From Candidatus Blochmanniella pennsylvanica str. BPEN (GTDB taxonomy: Bacteria > Pseudomonadota > Gammaproteobacteria > Enterobacterales > Enterobacteriaceae), in the NCBI RefSeq assembly GCF_000011745.1, contig NC_007292.1, positions 558,001 to 622,000 on the forward strand: DNA of 64,000 nt. The letters run 5' to 3'. The position numbers were made by a program, and so were the translations under genes. Position 1 is the stretch's first letter; each line of letters begins with the position of its first letter. Positions 9,109 to 19,077 of the stretch are shown here, piece by piece. The notes under the pieces are model-generated. The model made no database searches. It worked only from the letters and a program-made list of their open reading frames with translations, and had not been told where the DNA came from.

Positions 9109-9432
9109 CTAATCAATTGTAGATTCTTTAAAATTTTTTAATTTTTTTGACAACTCACGACGCTCTTTTGATAACTCTGCATTTTTTATAATATATTCGT
9201 CTACTCGATCTTCATAATCATTACGCATATTAGCAATAATAACTTGTATCCCTTCTATAGAAGTTTCAGACTTAATGTAATCACTTAAATCACCCAGCAA
9301 TAACACTCTCTTTTGGTTATCACGAATTTTTTTTTCATTATCAACAATTTCTCGTTGCAGTTTATTTTTACGACGGAATATACGCACAAATTCTAATACA
9401 TCATAAAATGATTGATTAACATCATCTCTCAT
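9109..9432 (-). CDS. tmaR: TmaR (YeeX), DUF496 / UPF0265 polar protein
   Basis: Small, highly charged coiled-coil protein. In E. coli TmaR (formerly YeeX) collects PTS Enzyme I at the cell pole and depends on phosphorylation of Tyr72. This copy (about 107 residues) is strikingly conserved: [60 protein letters not shown]. The tyrosine matching Tyr72 is kept in NDYEDRV (about residue 73). The open frame begins at 9438; I prefer the ATG at 9432, which has AGGA about 8 bases upstream. It stands next to sbcB as in E. coli, here in divergent orientation. Confidence 0.9.
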   Translation of the reverse strand: MRDDVNQSFYDVLEFVRIFRRKNKLQREIVDNEKKIRDNQKRVLLLGDLSDYIKSETSIEGIQVIIANMRNDYEDRVDEYIIKNAELSKERRELSKKLKNFKESTID

Positions 9433-9702
9433 AATCATATCCTATTTATATTTACTGCAAACATCCTTATACTAAAACTTCACATCCCTAATTAAATCAA
9501 ACTAAAGATTAATGTAACAAATATTATCAGTATCATGTAATGTCATTACATATTGTAAACATTTATGATTAGACTATTAGTAATAATAATAAATTAAAAC
9601 ACCTATATATAATACATACATATATACAATTAAATCTAATTAAATTATTATAATTTTAATAAATAATTTGATGATTATTCAATCAAAACAACTCACATCA
9701 TT

Positions 9703-11205
9703 ATGCTAACACATATTAATGTATCACAACCTAGTTTTTTTATTTATGATTATGAAACTTTTGGCATCAATCCAGCACTAGATAGACCAGCGCAATTTGC
9801 CGGAATTCGTACGAATAACACATTAAAACCTATAGAAAAAGAAAAAATCTTCTTTTGTCGCTTATCAAATGATTATCTCCCCGATCCGCAATCCGTCCTC
9901 ATTACTGGAATCGCTCCTCAAGATACCTTGCGTCATGGATTGATTGAATCTGAGTTCGCTCGTCGTATTCATCAACTATTTTGTATCCCTAAAACTTGTA
10001 TTCTTGGATACAATAATATTCATTTTGACGATGAATTCAGTAGAAACATTTTTTATAGAAATTTTCATGACCCTTACTTATGGGCTTATCAGCGAGGAAA
10101 TTCCCGATGGGACTTATTACACGTACTACGTGCCTGTTATTCACTATGTCCAAATGGCATTACATGGCCATTGAACATTCAAAATAAACCCAGCTTTCGT
10201 CTAAAAGATTTAACACAAGCAAATGCTATAAAACATCTCAGCGCACATGACGCTATGTCGGATGTCTACGCTACTTTAGAATTAACAAAATTAATAAAAG
10301 AAGCTCAGCCACAATTATTTCAATTTCTATTTGATCATCGTACCAAATATCAATTGCAAAAAATAATCGATCTAGATACCATGAATCCTTTGATATTTAT
10401 CATGAACAAAATAAATAATAAATATAAAAATTTTATAACTTATATAGCTCCAATTTCTCGACATCCCATCAATCCTAACATTTTAATAGCATGCGATTTA
10501 AATGGTAATATAGATAATTTAGTTAATTTAAATATCAATACGATATATCAAAAATTGTACTCTAATCACATAACGATATATGATATTTTAAAAAAAATAC
10601 CACTACGATTTATTCGATTAAATGCGTGCCCTATATTAATACCAATAAACTTTTTTGAAAAAAACAATATTAACACTACTTACACCATGCAGCTCTCTAC
10701 CAATTATCGATACTGTTTAAAAAATTTAAATTTTATTAGAATGCATGAAAATAGCGTCTATCTACGTAATAAAATAAATACACTATATACCATTATAGGA
10801 TCTTACATCAATCAAAAAAATATATATAATAATCTTCATGTAGACAGTCAATTATATCATAGACTCTTCAATAATTCTGATCGTAAAATAATTGAAAGCA
10901 TCCGTAGAACTCATTCAAAAGAGTTGAAAAATTTATGCACTGACCACGTTGATACTCGTTTAAAACCACTCTTATTTTACTATAGAGCCCGAAATTTTCC
11001 TAATACTTTAAATTACCAAGAACAAAAAAAATGGTTGAACTATAAAAAAAATAAATTATTTAATACAGATCAATCAAAATCTTATAACGATAAACTAAAT
11101 CAACTTCTGTCAATCTATAAATATAATGATCAAAAAATTACACTTCTACATTCATTACAAAAATATTATCAATATCTTTATGAAGTTCATTTTAATTTTT
11201 ATTAA
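9703..11205 (+). CDS. sbcB: Exodeoxyribonuclease I
   Basis: Processive 3'-to-5' single-strand DNA exonuclease of the DEDDh family, used in recombination and mismatch repair. 500 residues against ~475 in E. coli. The N-terminal exonuclease domain is well kept: DYETFG (Asp16, Glu18), LDRPAQFAGIRT, VLITGIAP, CILGYNNIHFDDEFSRNIFY, NSRWDLLHVLRACY and the HDAMSDVYAT motif with the catalytic His and Asp. The SH3-like and C-terminal helical parts are diverged and rich in Asn, Lys and Tyr, but keep LLFYYRARNFPNTLNYQEQ near the end. Intact frame with a divergent tmaR upstream. Its his-side neighbourhood matches the E. coli order. Confidence 0.94.
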   Translation: MLTHINVSQPSFFIYDYETFGINPALDRPAQFAGIRTNNTLKPIEKEKIFFCRLSNDYLPDPQSVLITGIAPQDTLRHGLIESEFARRIHQLFCIPKTCILGYNNIHFDDEFSRNIFYRNFHDPYLWAYQRGNSRWDLLHVLRACYSLCPNGITWPLNIQNKPSFRLKDLTQANAIKHLSAHDAMSDVYATLELTKLIKEAQPQLFQFLFDHRTKYQLQKIIDLDTMNPLIFIMNKINNKYKNFITYIAPISRHPINPNILIACDLNGNIDNLVNLNINTIYQKLYSNHITIYDILKKIPLRFIRLNACPILIPINFFEKNNINTTYTMQLSTNYRYCLKNLNFIRMHENSVYLRNKINTLYTIIGSYINQKNIYNNLHVDSQLYHRLFNNSDRKIIESIRRTHSKELKNLCTDHVDTRLKPLLFYYRARNFPNTLNYQEQKKWLNYKKNKLFNTDQSKSYNDKLNQLLSIYKYNDQKITLLHSLQKYYQYLYEVHFNFY

Positions 11206-11225
11206 AAATTAGTTTTTAATTTTTT
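11201..11225 (+). terminator. Possible terminator of sbcB
   Basis: ATTAAAAA (11201-11208) and TTTTTAAT (11213-11220) pair around TTAG and are followed by TTTTTC. The stem overlaps the sbcB stop codon (11203-11205). It has no G-C pair in the stem, so its strength is doubtful. Confidence 0.35.
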
Positions 11226-11724
11226 CATATATACATAATTCGGTATACTTTAATCTAAACTAGAATATATGAAAAAATTTGCAAAAAAAAATCACATAAT
11301 TTACACTAACAATATACACTATATTACATTTATATCATGCGAACATACGCAATATATAATTACATATTCGGATTATTACATGATTACTTCTCAACTATGC
11401 AAGCTAATACTTGCAAAATAATTTTTAATTTAATTAAAACATTAATTATATACATATATAAATAAAATAACTTTTATAACATTCAACTCTATACAAATTT
11501 AATTATATTCGTTAATATATTAAGGTAATGAAAAATTTTCAATAGGAAGACTGTACTTCATATGTTAATTTATCATCATTACCCTGACTAAATCCTTCAA
11601 ACACATTTAATAATAGAAATCTTTTTTAATATTTTGTTTATTAAAAATATCAAAGGTACTTCTGTTGCAAGAATTTTAAAAAAGTATTTAGTAATGGAAA
11701 ATTGTTGACATAAGGTAAAATATC
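11206..11724. other. Spacer sbcB-hisG, leader region of the his operon
   Basis: 519 bases. Holds an inverted repeat (11218-11232 with 11265-11279, a perfect 15-bp stem AATTTTTTCATATAT and a 32-base loop) and, further on, the relic of the his leader peptide at 11562-11591. No clear GC-rich attenuator hairpin follows the relic; only an 8-bp AT-only stem (TTTTTAAT with ATTAAAAA) near 11622-11647. Confidence 0.6.
11562..11591 (+). CDS. hisL: Relic of the histidine operon leader peptide
   Basis: A ten-codon frame reading MLIYHHYPD then stop, 133 bases before hisG. The E. coli his leader peptide is a 16-residue peptide with seven consecutive histidines ending HHPD-stop, and the bases around the stop (CCTGACTA then TCnTTCA) also agree with that leader. 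Here only two adjacent histidines remain, with tyrosines next to them. I infer a decayed attenuator peptide; whether it is still translated is unknown, because the nearest AGGA is about 14 bases upstream. Confidence 0.55.
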   Translation: MLIYHHYPD

Positions 11725-12624
11725 ATGCTGGATAGATCGAGGTTACGAATAGCAATACAAAAATCAGGAAGATTGAGCAAAGAATCCCAACAACTTCTTG
11801 AACAATGTGGAATTAAAATTAATTTACAACAACAACGTCTATTAGCGTTTGCAGAAAACATGGCTATCGATATAATGCGAGTGCGTGATGATGATATTCC
11901 TGGTTTAGTTATGGACGGTATAGTAGATTTAGGTATTATCGGAGAAAATGTATTAGAAGAAGCCTTATTAACGAGACGATCGCAAGGAGATAATCCTTGT
12001 TACATTATGTTACTCCGATTAGATTTTGGAGATTGTCGGTTATCTATGGCCTTACCCATAGATGAACCATGGAATGGTCCAAAATCCTTACAAGGGAAAC
12101 GAATTGCCACTTCATACCCACATCTTCTGAAACAATATTTAGATAAATTAGGTATTCATTTTAAATCTTGTTTACTAAATGGCTCAGTAGAAGTAGCACC
12201 ACGTGCTGGATTAGCAGATGCAATTTGTGATCTAGTGTCTACCGGAGCTACCTTAGAAGCTAATGGATTACATGAAGTAGAAGTAATCTATCGATCTAAA
12301 GCATGTCTTATTCAACGATCTGGAGAATTATCCAACATAAAACAATCACTGATAAACAAATTAATAATTCGTATTCAAGGAGTAATCCAAGCCAGGGGAT
12401 CTAAATACATCATGTTGCATGCCCCTGCTGAACAACTAGAGGAAATTATTAATTTACTACCTGGAGCAGAAAGTCCAACAGTATTGCCATTAGCAGGCAA
12501 TCAACATCGTGTGGCAATATACATGGTAAGTAATGAAACATTATTTTGGGAAACAATGGAAAATTTAAAAAATCTTGGAGCTAGTTCTATTTTAGTATTA
12601 CCAATAGAAAAAATGATGGAATAA
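11725..12624 (+). CDS. hisG: ATP phosphoribosyltransferase
   Basis: First step of histidine synthesis: joins ATP and PRPP. 299 residues, the length of the long-form enterobacterial HisG. Seen: [13 protein letters not shown] at the start; [17 protein letters not shown] and [12 protein letters not shown]; the PRPP-binding stretch [19 protein letters not shown] (about 170-190); and the C-terminal regulatory domain (from ~225) that binds histidine for feedback inhibition. The ATG at 11725 is preceded by AAGGT. First gene of a tight operon; hisD begins 4 bases after its stop. Confidence 0.97.
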   Translation: MLDRSRLRIAIQKSGRLSKESQQLLEQCGIKINLQQQRLLAFAENMAIDIMRVRDDDIPGLVMDGIVDLGIIGENVLEEALLTRRSQGDNPCYIMLLRLDFGDCRLSMALPIDEPWNGPKSLQGKRIATSYPHLLKQYLDKLGIHFKSCLLNGSVEVAPRAGLADAICDLVSTGATLEANGLHEVEVIYRSKACLIQRSGELSNIKQSLINKLIIRIQGVIQARGSKYIMLHAPAEQLEEIINLLPGAESPTVLPLAGNQHRVAIYMVSNETLFWETMENLKNLGASSILVLPIEKMME

Positions 12625-12628
12625 TATT

Positions 12629-13960
12629 ATGATTTCTCATGAACATCCTATATCTATTTATTGGAATGATTGTTCCAAATCTGAACAAAAAAAACTGCTG
12701 ACCCGTCCAATAAATAACAAATTAAACGATATTTATATAAATGTTAAAAATATACTTACAAAAGTTTATAACGAAGGCGATCGTGCTTTATTTAAATTTA
12801 ATTTTGATTTTGACAACGTCCAAACTACACAATTGCAAATCCCAACTGAAATTATCATGAATTCGGGACGTAACTTGTCTAATGAAATAAAACAAGCAAT
12901 ACATACCGCCATGACCAATATAACACGGTTTCATCAAGCACAATGTTATTCAGAGATAATCGTGGAAACTCTTCCAGGCGTATATTGCCAACAAATTATT
13001 CGCCCATTAAATATTGTTGGACTATATGTACCAGGAGGAACTGCACCGCTGTTGTCAACAGTTATGATGTTAGGTGTCCCAGCTCGTATTGCAAAATGTA
13101 AACGTGTAATATTATGTTCACCCCCACCAATTCCGGACGTAATTATATATACCGCACAACTTTGCGGTATCGACGAAATTTATCAAATAGGAGGTAGTCA
13201 ATCTATAGCCGCTATGGGATTTGGCACTGAGTCTATTCCGAAAGTAGATAAGATATTTGGACCAGGTAATATATGGGTTACAGAAGCAAAACGACAAATT
13301 AATCTTGCTCCAAATGGAGCTGCTATTGATATGCTAGCTGGACCTTCCGAAATATTAATTATTGCAGATAATACGGCTAATCCTATTTTTATCGCAGCAG
13401 ACCTTTTGTCACAATCAGAGCACGGACCTGATTCGCACGCAATACTTATAACGCCCTACTCGTGCATTGCAGAAAAAACAAAAAAAGAGCTACATAAACA
13501 ATTAAAAATATTACCACGAAATGATATCGTTCGTAACGTATTATTGAATAGTCGCATGATTATTACTAATAATTTAATGGAATGTTTTTCTATAAGCAAT
13601 AGCTATGCTCCAGAGCATTTGATTATTCAAATTGAAAATGCATCAGATTATTTACATTACATCACGAATGCCGGATCAATATTCCTTGGAAATTGGTCTC
13701 CGGAAACTGCTGGAGATTATGCAAGCGGGCCTAATCACGTTTTACCTACATACGGGCGCGCAGTTGCCACATCTGGTCTAGGAGTTATAGATTTTCAAAA
13801 AAGAATGTCGGTACAACAATTAACCCAAAATGGATTATTGCAGCTATCATCAACCATTACAACATTAACACAAATCGAACAATTAAAAGCTCATGAATAT
13901 GCCATAACACATCGTATAAACTATATCAAGGAACAAAATGAACATTCGTTACTTGGCTAG
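12629..13960 (+). CDS. hisD: Histidinol dehydrogenase
   Basis: Oxidises L-histidinol to histidine in two NAD-dependent steps; zinc enzyme. 443 residues against ~434 in E. coli. Motifs: RPLNIVGLYVPGGTAPLLST, GGSQSIAAMGFGTESIPKVD, FGPGNIWVTEAKR, IDMLAGPSEILIIAD, and the zinc and catalytic region DLLSQSEHGPDSHAIL with a later SYAPEHLI. It overlaps hisC by 23 bases at its 3' end, typical of coupled translation in this operon. The frame is intact. Confidence 0.97.
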   Translation: MISHEHPISIYWNDCSKSEQKKLLTRPINNKLNDIYINVKNILTKVYNEGDRALFKFNFDFDNVQTTQLQIPTEIIMNSGRNLSNEIKQAIHTAMTNITRFHQAQCYSEIIVETLPGVYCQQIIRPLNIVGLYVPGGTAPLLSTVMMLGVPARIAKCKRVILCSPPPIPDVIIYTAQLCGIDEIYQIGGSQSIAAMGFGTESIPKVDKIFGPGNIWVTEAKRQINLAPNGAAIDMLAGPSEILIIADNTANPIFIAADLLSQSEHGPDSHAILITPYSCIAEKTKKELHKQLKILPRNDIVRNVLLNSRMIITNNLMECFSISNSYAPEHLIIQIENASDYLHYITNAGSIFLGNWSPETAGDYASGPNHVLPTYGRAVATSGLGVIDFQKRMSVQQLTQNGLLQLSSTITTLTQIEQLKAHEYAITHRINYIKEQNEHSLLG

Positions 13961-15014
13961 GAATAATATATTAACTCTTAAACCTTATCAATCTGCTAGA
14001 AAATGCACACATTCAGGTAACATATGGCTGAACGCTAATGAATTTCCAATCGCTCCCGACTATCAATTTCGTTATAAAAAAATTCATAGATATCCTACTT
14101 GTCAACCACAAGAAGTGATCAACAATTATGCTTATTATGCCGGGGTTCGATCTGATCAAATTTTAGTGTCGAGAGGAGCCGATGAAAGTATTGAATTATT
14201 AATGAAAGTTTTTTGTAACCCTGGAAAAGACGTTATTATATTTTGCCCTCCGACATACGGTATGTATAAAACCACTGCAGAAATTTTAGGAATTAATTAT
14301 CGGATTATACCTAAAAAGGAAAACTGGCAACTTGATTTAGCATCCATTAAATCACAATTAAACAATGTTAAATTAATTTATATTTGTAATCCAAACAACC
14401 CTACCGGTAACATTATTCATTTAAATAGTTTAAAAAAGTTATTAAAAATTATTCAAAACCGAGCGTTATTAGTAACTGATGAAGCATATATTGATTTTTG
14501 CCCGGACGCAAGCCTAGTACGTTGGCTACCAATGTATCCTCATCTGGTTATATTAAGAACTTTATCTAAAGCTTTCGCGTTAGCAGGATTACGCTGTGGT
14601 TTCACTTTAGCTAATCCAGAAATTATTAAATTATTAGAAAAAGTGATCGCACCATACCCATTGTCTACTCCAGTAATTGATATCGCAGAACAAGCTTTAA
14701 CCCCTATAAGCATACAATACACCCAGAATAGAATAGCTACAGTCAATACAAACCGAAACATATTAATTACAGGCTTAAAAAAATGTTCTTGTGTTCAACA
14801 AGTATTTAATAGTCACGCTAATTATGTATTGGTTAAATTCAATCCAAAATATCAGGTTTTTAAGACATTATTGCATCAAGGTATAGTTTTAAGAGATCAA
14901 AGCAATCAACCAGGATTAGTTAATTGCTTGCGTATCACTGTCGGCACATATAATGAATGCAAACACGTAGTTTCTGTTTTAAAAAAATTACATGTTGCAT
15001 CTTTATCTATATAG
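13938..15014 (+). CDS. hisC: Histidinol-phosphate aminotransferase
   Basis: PLP-dependent fold-type I aminotransferase that makes histidinol phosphate from imidazole acetol phosphate and glutamate. 358 residues (E. coli ~356). The PLP lysine is in RTLSKAFALAGLRCG; also ILVSRGADESIELL, FCPPTYGMY, CNPNNPTGN and VTDEAYIDFCP, and the substrate arginine in GLVNCLRITVGT. The start lies inside hisD with AAGGA 5 bases before the ATG. Confidence 0.97.
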   Translation: MNIRYLARNNILTLKPYQSARKCTHSGNIWLNANEFPIAPDYQFRYKKIHRYPTCQPQEVINNYAYYAGVRSDQILVSRGADESIELLMKVFCNPGKDVIIFCPPTYGMYKTTAEILGINYRIIPKKENWQLDLASIKSQLNNVKLIYICNPNNPTGNIIHLNSLKKLLKIIQNRALLVTDEAYIDFCPDASLVRWLPMYPHLVILRTLSKAFALAGLRCGFTLANPEIIKLLEKVIAPYPLSTPVIDIAEQALTPISIQYTQNRIATVNTNRNILITGLKKCSCVQQVFNSHANYVLVKFNPKYQVFKTLLHQGIVLRDQSNQPGLVNCLRITVGTYNECKHVVSVLKKLHVASLSI

Positions 15015-15030
15015 ATAAATAGGAGCGCTC

Positions 15031-16101
15031 ATGAATCATAAAGTTTTATTTATAGATCGTGATGGAACCTTAATTAATGAACCAAAAGACAATTTTCAAA
15101 TTGATTCTTTAGACAAATTCTCATTGGAACCATATGTGATTCCTGCTCTTATAGCGTTAAAAAATATAGGTTTTGAATTTGTTATAGTTACTAATCAAAA
15201 TGGATTAGGAAGTGCTTCATTTCCTAAAGAAAAATTTGATAAGCCACATCGTCTAATGATTCAAATATTTCAATCTCAAGGTATTAAATTCAATCAAATA
15301 CTAATTTGCCCTCATCTTCCAGAAGAAGAATGTAGTTGTCGTAAACCAAAAACTGCATTAGTAAATTCTTGGCTAATCGATAACAAATTAAATAAATTTA
15401 ATAGTTATGTTATCGGAGATCGAAATACTGATATGATTTTAGCAACTAATATGGATATTCAAGGAATACAATATAATCGTACTAATTTTGGTTGGAAAAA
15501 AATTAAAAACTATTTAACGCAACGTCACAGATCAGCACATATTCATCGCATCACTGAAGAAACTAATGTAGACATCACGATATGGTTAGATCAAAATAAT
15601 AAAAGTTACATTAATACTGGGATTAATTTTTTTAATCATATGTTACAGCAAATAGCTGTGCATTCTGGATTATGCATGAATATTACGGCAAAAGGCGATT
15701 TACATGTAGACGATCATCATACTGTAGAAGATACAGCTTTAACATTAGGAAAAGCTTTAAACACTGCATTGGGCAACAAATGTGGCATCGGAAGATTTGG
15801 ATTTACCTTGCCTATGGATGAAAGTATTGCGCAATGTGTATTAGATCTTTCTGGACGAACATACTTTCACTATGAAGCTAACTATACTTTTCAAAAAATA
15901 GGAGATCTTAGTACTGAAATGATAGAACATTTTTTTCGTTCATTATCTTCAAAAATGGGTTGTACTTTACATTTACAAGCAACTGGCAAGAATGATCATC
16001 ATAAAGCAGAAAGTTTATTTAAATCTTTCGGGCGATCGTTACGTCAAGCCATTTACATAGACAATAACAATATACCAAGCTCTAAAGGAACATTGCTATG
16101 A
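15031..16101 (+). CDS. hisB: Bifunctional histidinol-phosphatase / imidazoleglycerol-phosphate dehydratase
   Basis: Two activities of the pathway in one chain, as in enterobacteria. The N-terminal half is a HAD phosphatase (FIDRDGTLI nucleophile motif near residue 7; zinc loop [24 protein letters not shown]). The C-terminal half is the dehydratase (from ~170) with metal-binding histidine motifs [27 protein letters not shown] and [16 protein letters not shown]. 356 residues, full length. A strong AGGAG precedes the ATG. The stop overlaps the hisH start as ATGA. Confidence 0.97.
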   Translation: MNHKVLFIDRDGTLINEPKDNFQIDSLDKFSLEPYVIPALIALKNIGFEFVIVTNQNGLGSASFPKEKFDKPHRLMIQIFQSQGIKFNQILICPHLPEEECSCRKPKTALVNSWLIDNKLNKFNSYVIGDRNTDMILATNMDIQGIQYNRTNFGWKKIKNYLTQRHRSAHIHRITEETNVDITIWLDQNNKSYINTGINFFNHMLQQIAVHSGLCMNITAKGDLHVDDHHTVEDTALTLGKALNTALGNKCGIGRFGFTLPMDESIAQCVLDLSGRTYFHYEANYTFQKIGDLSTEMIEHFFRSLSSKMGCTLHLQATGKNDHHKAESLFKSFGRSLRQAIYIDNNNIPSSKGTLL

Positions 16102-16687
16102 ATATAGTTATCATAGACACCAACTGCTCTAATTTATTATCTGTAAAAACCATGCTACATAGATTAGGACACAACCCAATAATAAGTGACAGAGCTGATG
16201 TTATATCTCAGGCGGACAAACTGTTTTTACCAGGAGTAGGCACTGCTTCATCCGCGATGAAACAATTAAAAAAAAAAATCTAATTACATTGATACAAAAT
16301 TGTACTAAACCAATATTGGGTATTTGCTTAGGAATGCAGTTATTTGGATCTATAAGTTCTGAAAATAATGGTGTAAACACTTTAAATATTATTCATACAC
16401 CTGTCAAACGTATGCAATACCACGGTTTTCCCTTGCCACATATGGGATGGAATACTATTACTATTCCAAAAAAACATTTTTTATTTTATGGCATAAAAGA
16501 AAATGATTATTTTTATTTTGCACATAGTTATTGCATAAAAGTATGTTCTGTAACAATTTCTCAAACAAATTACGGACAATTATTTAGTTCGGTTATAAAA
16601 TATAAAAATTTTTTTGGTGTACAATTTCATCCAGAAAAATCAGGAATGCCCGGTCAACAATTAGTAAAAAATTTTTTGGAGATATAA
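16098..16687 (+). CDS. hisH: Imidazole glycerol phosphate synthase glutaminase subunit, frameshifted at poly(A)
   Basis: Glutaminase that feeds ammonia to HisF. The sequence is split: frame one (16098-16283) encodes [13 protein letters not shown] to SAMKQLKKK, then stops; frame two resumes just after and runs to 16687. The break is an 11-base A run at 16268-16278. One added A would restore a single 196-residue protein, the same length as E. coli HisH, with the sequence across the joint aligning without a gap ([20 protein letters not shown]). The Cys nucleophile ([11 protein letters not shown]) and His/Glu ([10 protein letters not shown]) are in the second part. Everything else is well conserved, so I infer that it is still expressed by polymerase or ribosome slippage, or else that the A count is a sequencing error. 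It could also be a very recent pseudogene. Confidence 0.85.
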
Positions 16688-16690
16688 TTT

Positions 16691-17431
16691 GTGATTATTC
16701 CTGCGCTAGATATTATTAACGGAAATATAGTTAGACTATATCAAGGATCTTATTGCATGCAAACTAATTACGGCGAACCTATATCATTATTAAAGGAATA
16801 CATACGACAAGGAGCAAAAATGATACATCTAGTTGATCTAGATGGAGCAAAAAATCCATTAAAAAGACAAAGTTTATTAATTAGTCAACTAATAAAAGAA
16901 GCCAATCCTTTATCTAAGATACAAATAGGAGGAGGTATACGTAACGCTTCAGATGTAGAAATTCTGTTAGAATCAGGAGCAACACGTATAGTATTAGGTT
17001 CTATAGCAGTTACACAACCAAAGATAGTAAAAAAATGGTTTGAATATTTTGATCCAAATACTTTAGTTTTAGCGGTAGATATACACGTTTATTCTGAAGA
17101 AAATCGAAAAGTTGCTATTTACGGTTGGCAAAAAGAAACTGATTTGCAATTAGAACAAATAATAGAAGAATATTATACTGTAGGCTTAAAACATGTTATT
17201 TGCACAGATATCTCCAAAGATGGAACTTTGTTAGGTAGCAATATATCTTTATATCGATCAATATGTCATGCTTGGCCACGAATAGCATTTCAATCGTCTG
17301 GAGGTGTTAATAAATTATCAGAAATATCTAAATTACGTTCTTCTGGAGTGGCAGGAATCATTATTGGTCGTGCTTTTTTAGAAAATACATTTACTATCAA
17401 TGAGGCTATATCATGTTGGCAAAACGAATAA
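16691..17431 (+). CDS. hisA: ProFAR isomerase HisA
   Basis: Isomerises ProFAR to PRFAR (Amadori rearrangement) in histidine synthesis; TIM barrel. 246 residues. Catalytic aspartates appear in [18 protein letters not shown] (Asp near residue 7) and LVLAVDIHV (near 130). The phosphate-binding ends [11 protein letters not shown] and [10 protein letters not shown] are present. The start codon is GTG at 16691 with GGAG 9 bases upstream, 3 bases after the hisH stop. It overlaps hisF by 19 bases. Confidence 0.96.
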   Translation: MIIPALDIINGNIVRLYQGSYCMQTNYGEPISLLKEYIRQGAKMIHLVDLDGAKNPLKRQSLLISQLIKEANPLSKIQIGGGIRNASDVEILLESGATRIVLGSIAVTQPKIVKKWFEYFDPNTLVLAVDIHVYSEENRKVAIYGWQKETDLQLEQIIEEYYTVGLKHVICTDISKDGTLLGSNISLYRSICHAWPRIAFQSSGGVNKLSEISKLRSSGVAGIIIGRAFLENTFTINEAISCWQNE

Positions 17432-18189
17432 TTCCTTGTCTTGATGTAGGTAATAACAAAGTAATTAAAGGAATACAATTTAAAGATCATAAAATTGTAG
17501 GAGATATCTTAGAATTAGCAAATAGATATGCAAAATCAGGAGCCGATGAATTAGTATTTTATGACATCACAGCATCACCTAATGATCAGGTAGTGAATAA
17601 GAGATGGATTTCTCAGATTGCTAAAGTAATAAACATACCATTCTGTGTGGCTGGGGGCATAAATACATTAAAACAAGCTAAACAAATTCTTGCATCTGGA
17701 GCAGATAAAATTTCAATTAATTCTCCTGCTTTAATTAACCCAATGCTAATCCAAGAACTAGCTGATCATTTAGGCACACAATGCGTTGTAGTTAGCATCG
17801 ATACCTGGCATAATCCTCAAAAAAAGATTTACCAAGTAAAATGCTATACTGGGGACAGTACTCGTGCAAAAATCACAACATGGCAAACATTGGATTGGGT
17901 TAAAAAGGTACAAGAATATGGAGCTGGAGAAATAGTATTAAATATGATGAATCAAGACGGAATGAAAAATGGTTATGATTTAGATCAATTACGAAATATT
18001 AGAAAACATTGTCAAGTACCACTTATAGCTTCTGGAGGAGCTGGTACCTATCAACATTTCTTAGAAGCCTTTCGTGATGCCGACGTAGATGGGGCGTTAG
18101 CAGCTTCAGTATTTCATAATCAAATTATTGACATTCATAAATTGAAACAATTTTTAAATAAAGAAGGAATAAAAATTAGATTATGCTAA
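17413..18189 (+). CDS. hisF: Imidazole glycerol phosphate synthase cyclase subunit
   Basis: Uses ammonia from HisH to convert PRFAR to imidazole glycerol phosphate and AICAR; TIM barrel of 258 residues. Catalytic Asp in [19 protein letters not shown] (about residue 11) and in [10 protein letters not shown] (about 130); also [23 protein letters not shown] and [16 protein letters not shown]. It overlaps hisA by 19 and hisI by 7 bases, so translation is probably coupled. If HisH were lost, HisF could use free ammonia only. Confidence 0.97.
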   Translation: MLAKRIIPCLDVGNNKVIKGIQFKDHKIVGDILELANRYAKSGADELVFYDITASPNDQVVNKRWISQIAKVINIPFCVAGGINTLKQAKQILASGADKISINSPALINPMLIQELADHLGTQCVVVSIDTWHNPQKKIYQVKCYTGDSTRAKITTWQTLDWVKKVQEYGAGEIVLNMMNQDGMKNGYDLDQLRNIRKHCQVPLIASGGAGTYQHFLEAFRDADVDGALAASVFHNQIIDIHKLKQFLNKEGIKIRLC

Positions 18190-18824
18190 TTAAAAATCAG
18201 CATCAGCAATTAAATTGGACTAAAAATCATGGTCTAATACCCGCTATCATACAACATGCTGAATCAGGAGAAGTATTAATGCTAGGGCATATGAATAAAG
18301 AATCAATAATAAAAACAGAACAAACTAAGCATATTACTTTTTTTTCACGCAGCAAAAACAGATTATGGACTAAAGGAGAAAAATCTGGAAATATATTAAA
18401 ATTAATCAATTGGTATTCAGATTGTGATCAGGATGCGTTATTAATTTTTGCTTTGCCTCATGGACCTACTTGTCATAATAATACTAGCAGCTGCTTCCAT
18501 CCTGGGATAGCAGAATTAAGTTTTCTTCATCAATTAGAAAATATTATATCCTCAAAAAAAAATATATCATCTTATCTCCCTAATACATCCTACACATCTC
18601 ATTTGTATGCTAGTGGCGTCAAACGCATTGCTCAAAAAGTTGGTGAAGAAGGCCTGGAAACTGCCCTTGCAGCTATTTCCTGTTGTAATACAAAAGAACT
18701 CATTAATGAAGCATCAGATCTAATTTACCATTTATTAGTCCTATTACAACATAAATCATTAAATTTTAATGCAATCATCAAGGAATTAAAAATTCGCAAT
18801 AATAATAACAAATTAAACCAATAA
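18183..18824 (+). CDS. hisI: Bifunctional phosphoribosyl-AMP cyclohydrolase / phosphoribosyl-ATP pyrophosphatase
   Basis: Second and third steps of histidine synthesis in one chain (HisIE). 213 residues against ~203 in E. coli. The N-terminal cyclohydrolase domain has [18 protein letters not shown], the metal site DCDQDALL and [12 protein letters not shown]. The C-terminal pyrophosphatase domain has [18 protein letters not shown] and [14 protein letters not shown]. Last gene of the his operon, convergent with gnd as in E. coli (with the intervening ugd and wzz genes missing). Confidence 0.96.
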   Translation: MLIKNQHQQLNWTKNHGLIPAIIQHAESGEVLMLGHMNKESIIKTEQTKHITFFSRSKNRLWTKGEKSGNILKLINWYSDCDQDALLIFALPHGPTCHNNTSSCFHPGIAELSFLHQLENIISSKKNISSYLPNTSYTSHLYASGVKRIAQKVGEEGLETALAAISCCNTKELINEASDLIYHLLVLLQHKSLNFNAIIKELKIRNNNNKLNQ

Positions 18825-18996
18825 ACAATAATATTGTACATATATAAATATGTATAATGAAACCAAACAATTACTAATGTCATTAGTAATGACATATATA
18901 ATCAATATTAATATATTTATAGGAATACCAATTAATTTATTATACATATAACAAAAAACAATCCTAATGAATAAAAACTAATAAATTGCGATATCT

Positions 18997-19025
18997 CCAA
19001 TATCCCACATATCATGGGATATTGG
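18997..19025. terminator. Hairpin between convergent hisI and gnd
   Basis: Perfect 11-bp stem CCAATATCCCA / TGGGATATTGG (18997-19007 and 19015-19025) with a 7-base loop, in the gap between the converging hisI and gnd. This suits a bidirectional terminator. A second 9-bp hairpin, ATTACTAAT / ATTAGTAAT, lies at 18870-18890 nearer hisI. Neither has a long T-run. Confidence 0.5.
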
Positions 19026-19077
19026 TTATTACTTAAATTATTCAATTATTATTGAAATAATATTCACCACCTTATAT

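Noticed and set aside
16098-16687. hisH as two separate genes
   Set aside because: The two frames are the N- and C-terminal parts of one HisH with no missing residues across the poly(A) joint.
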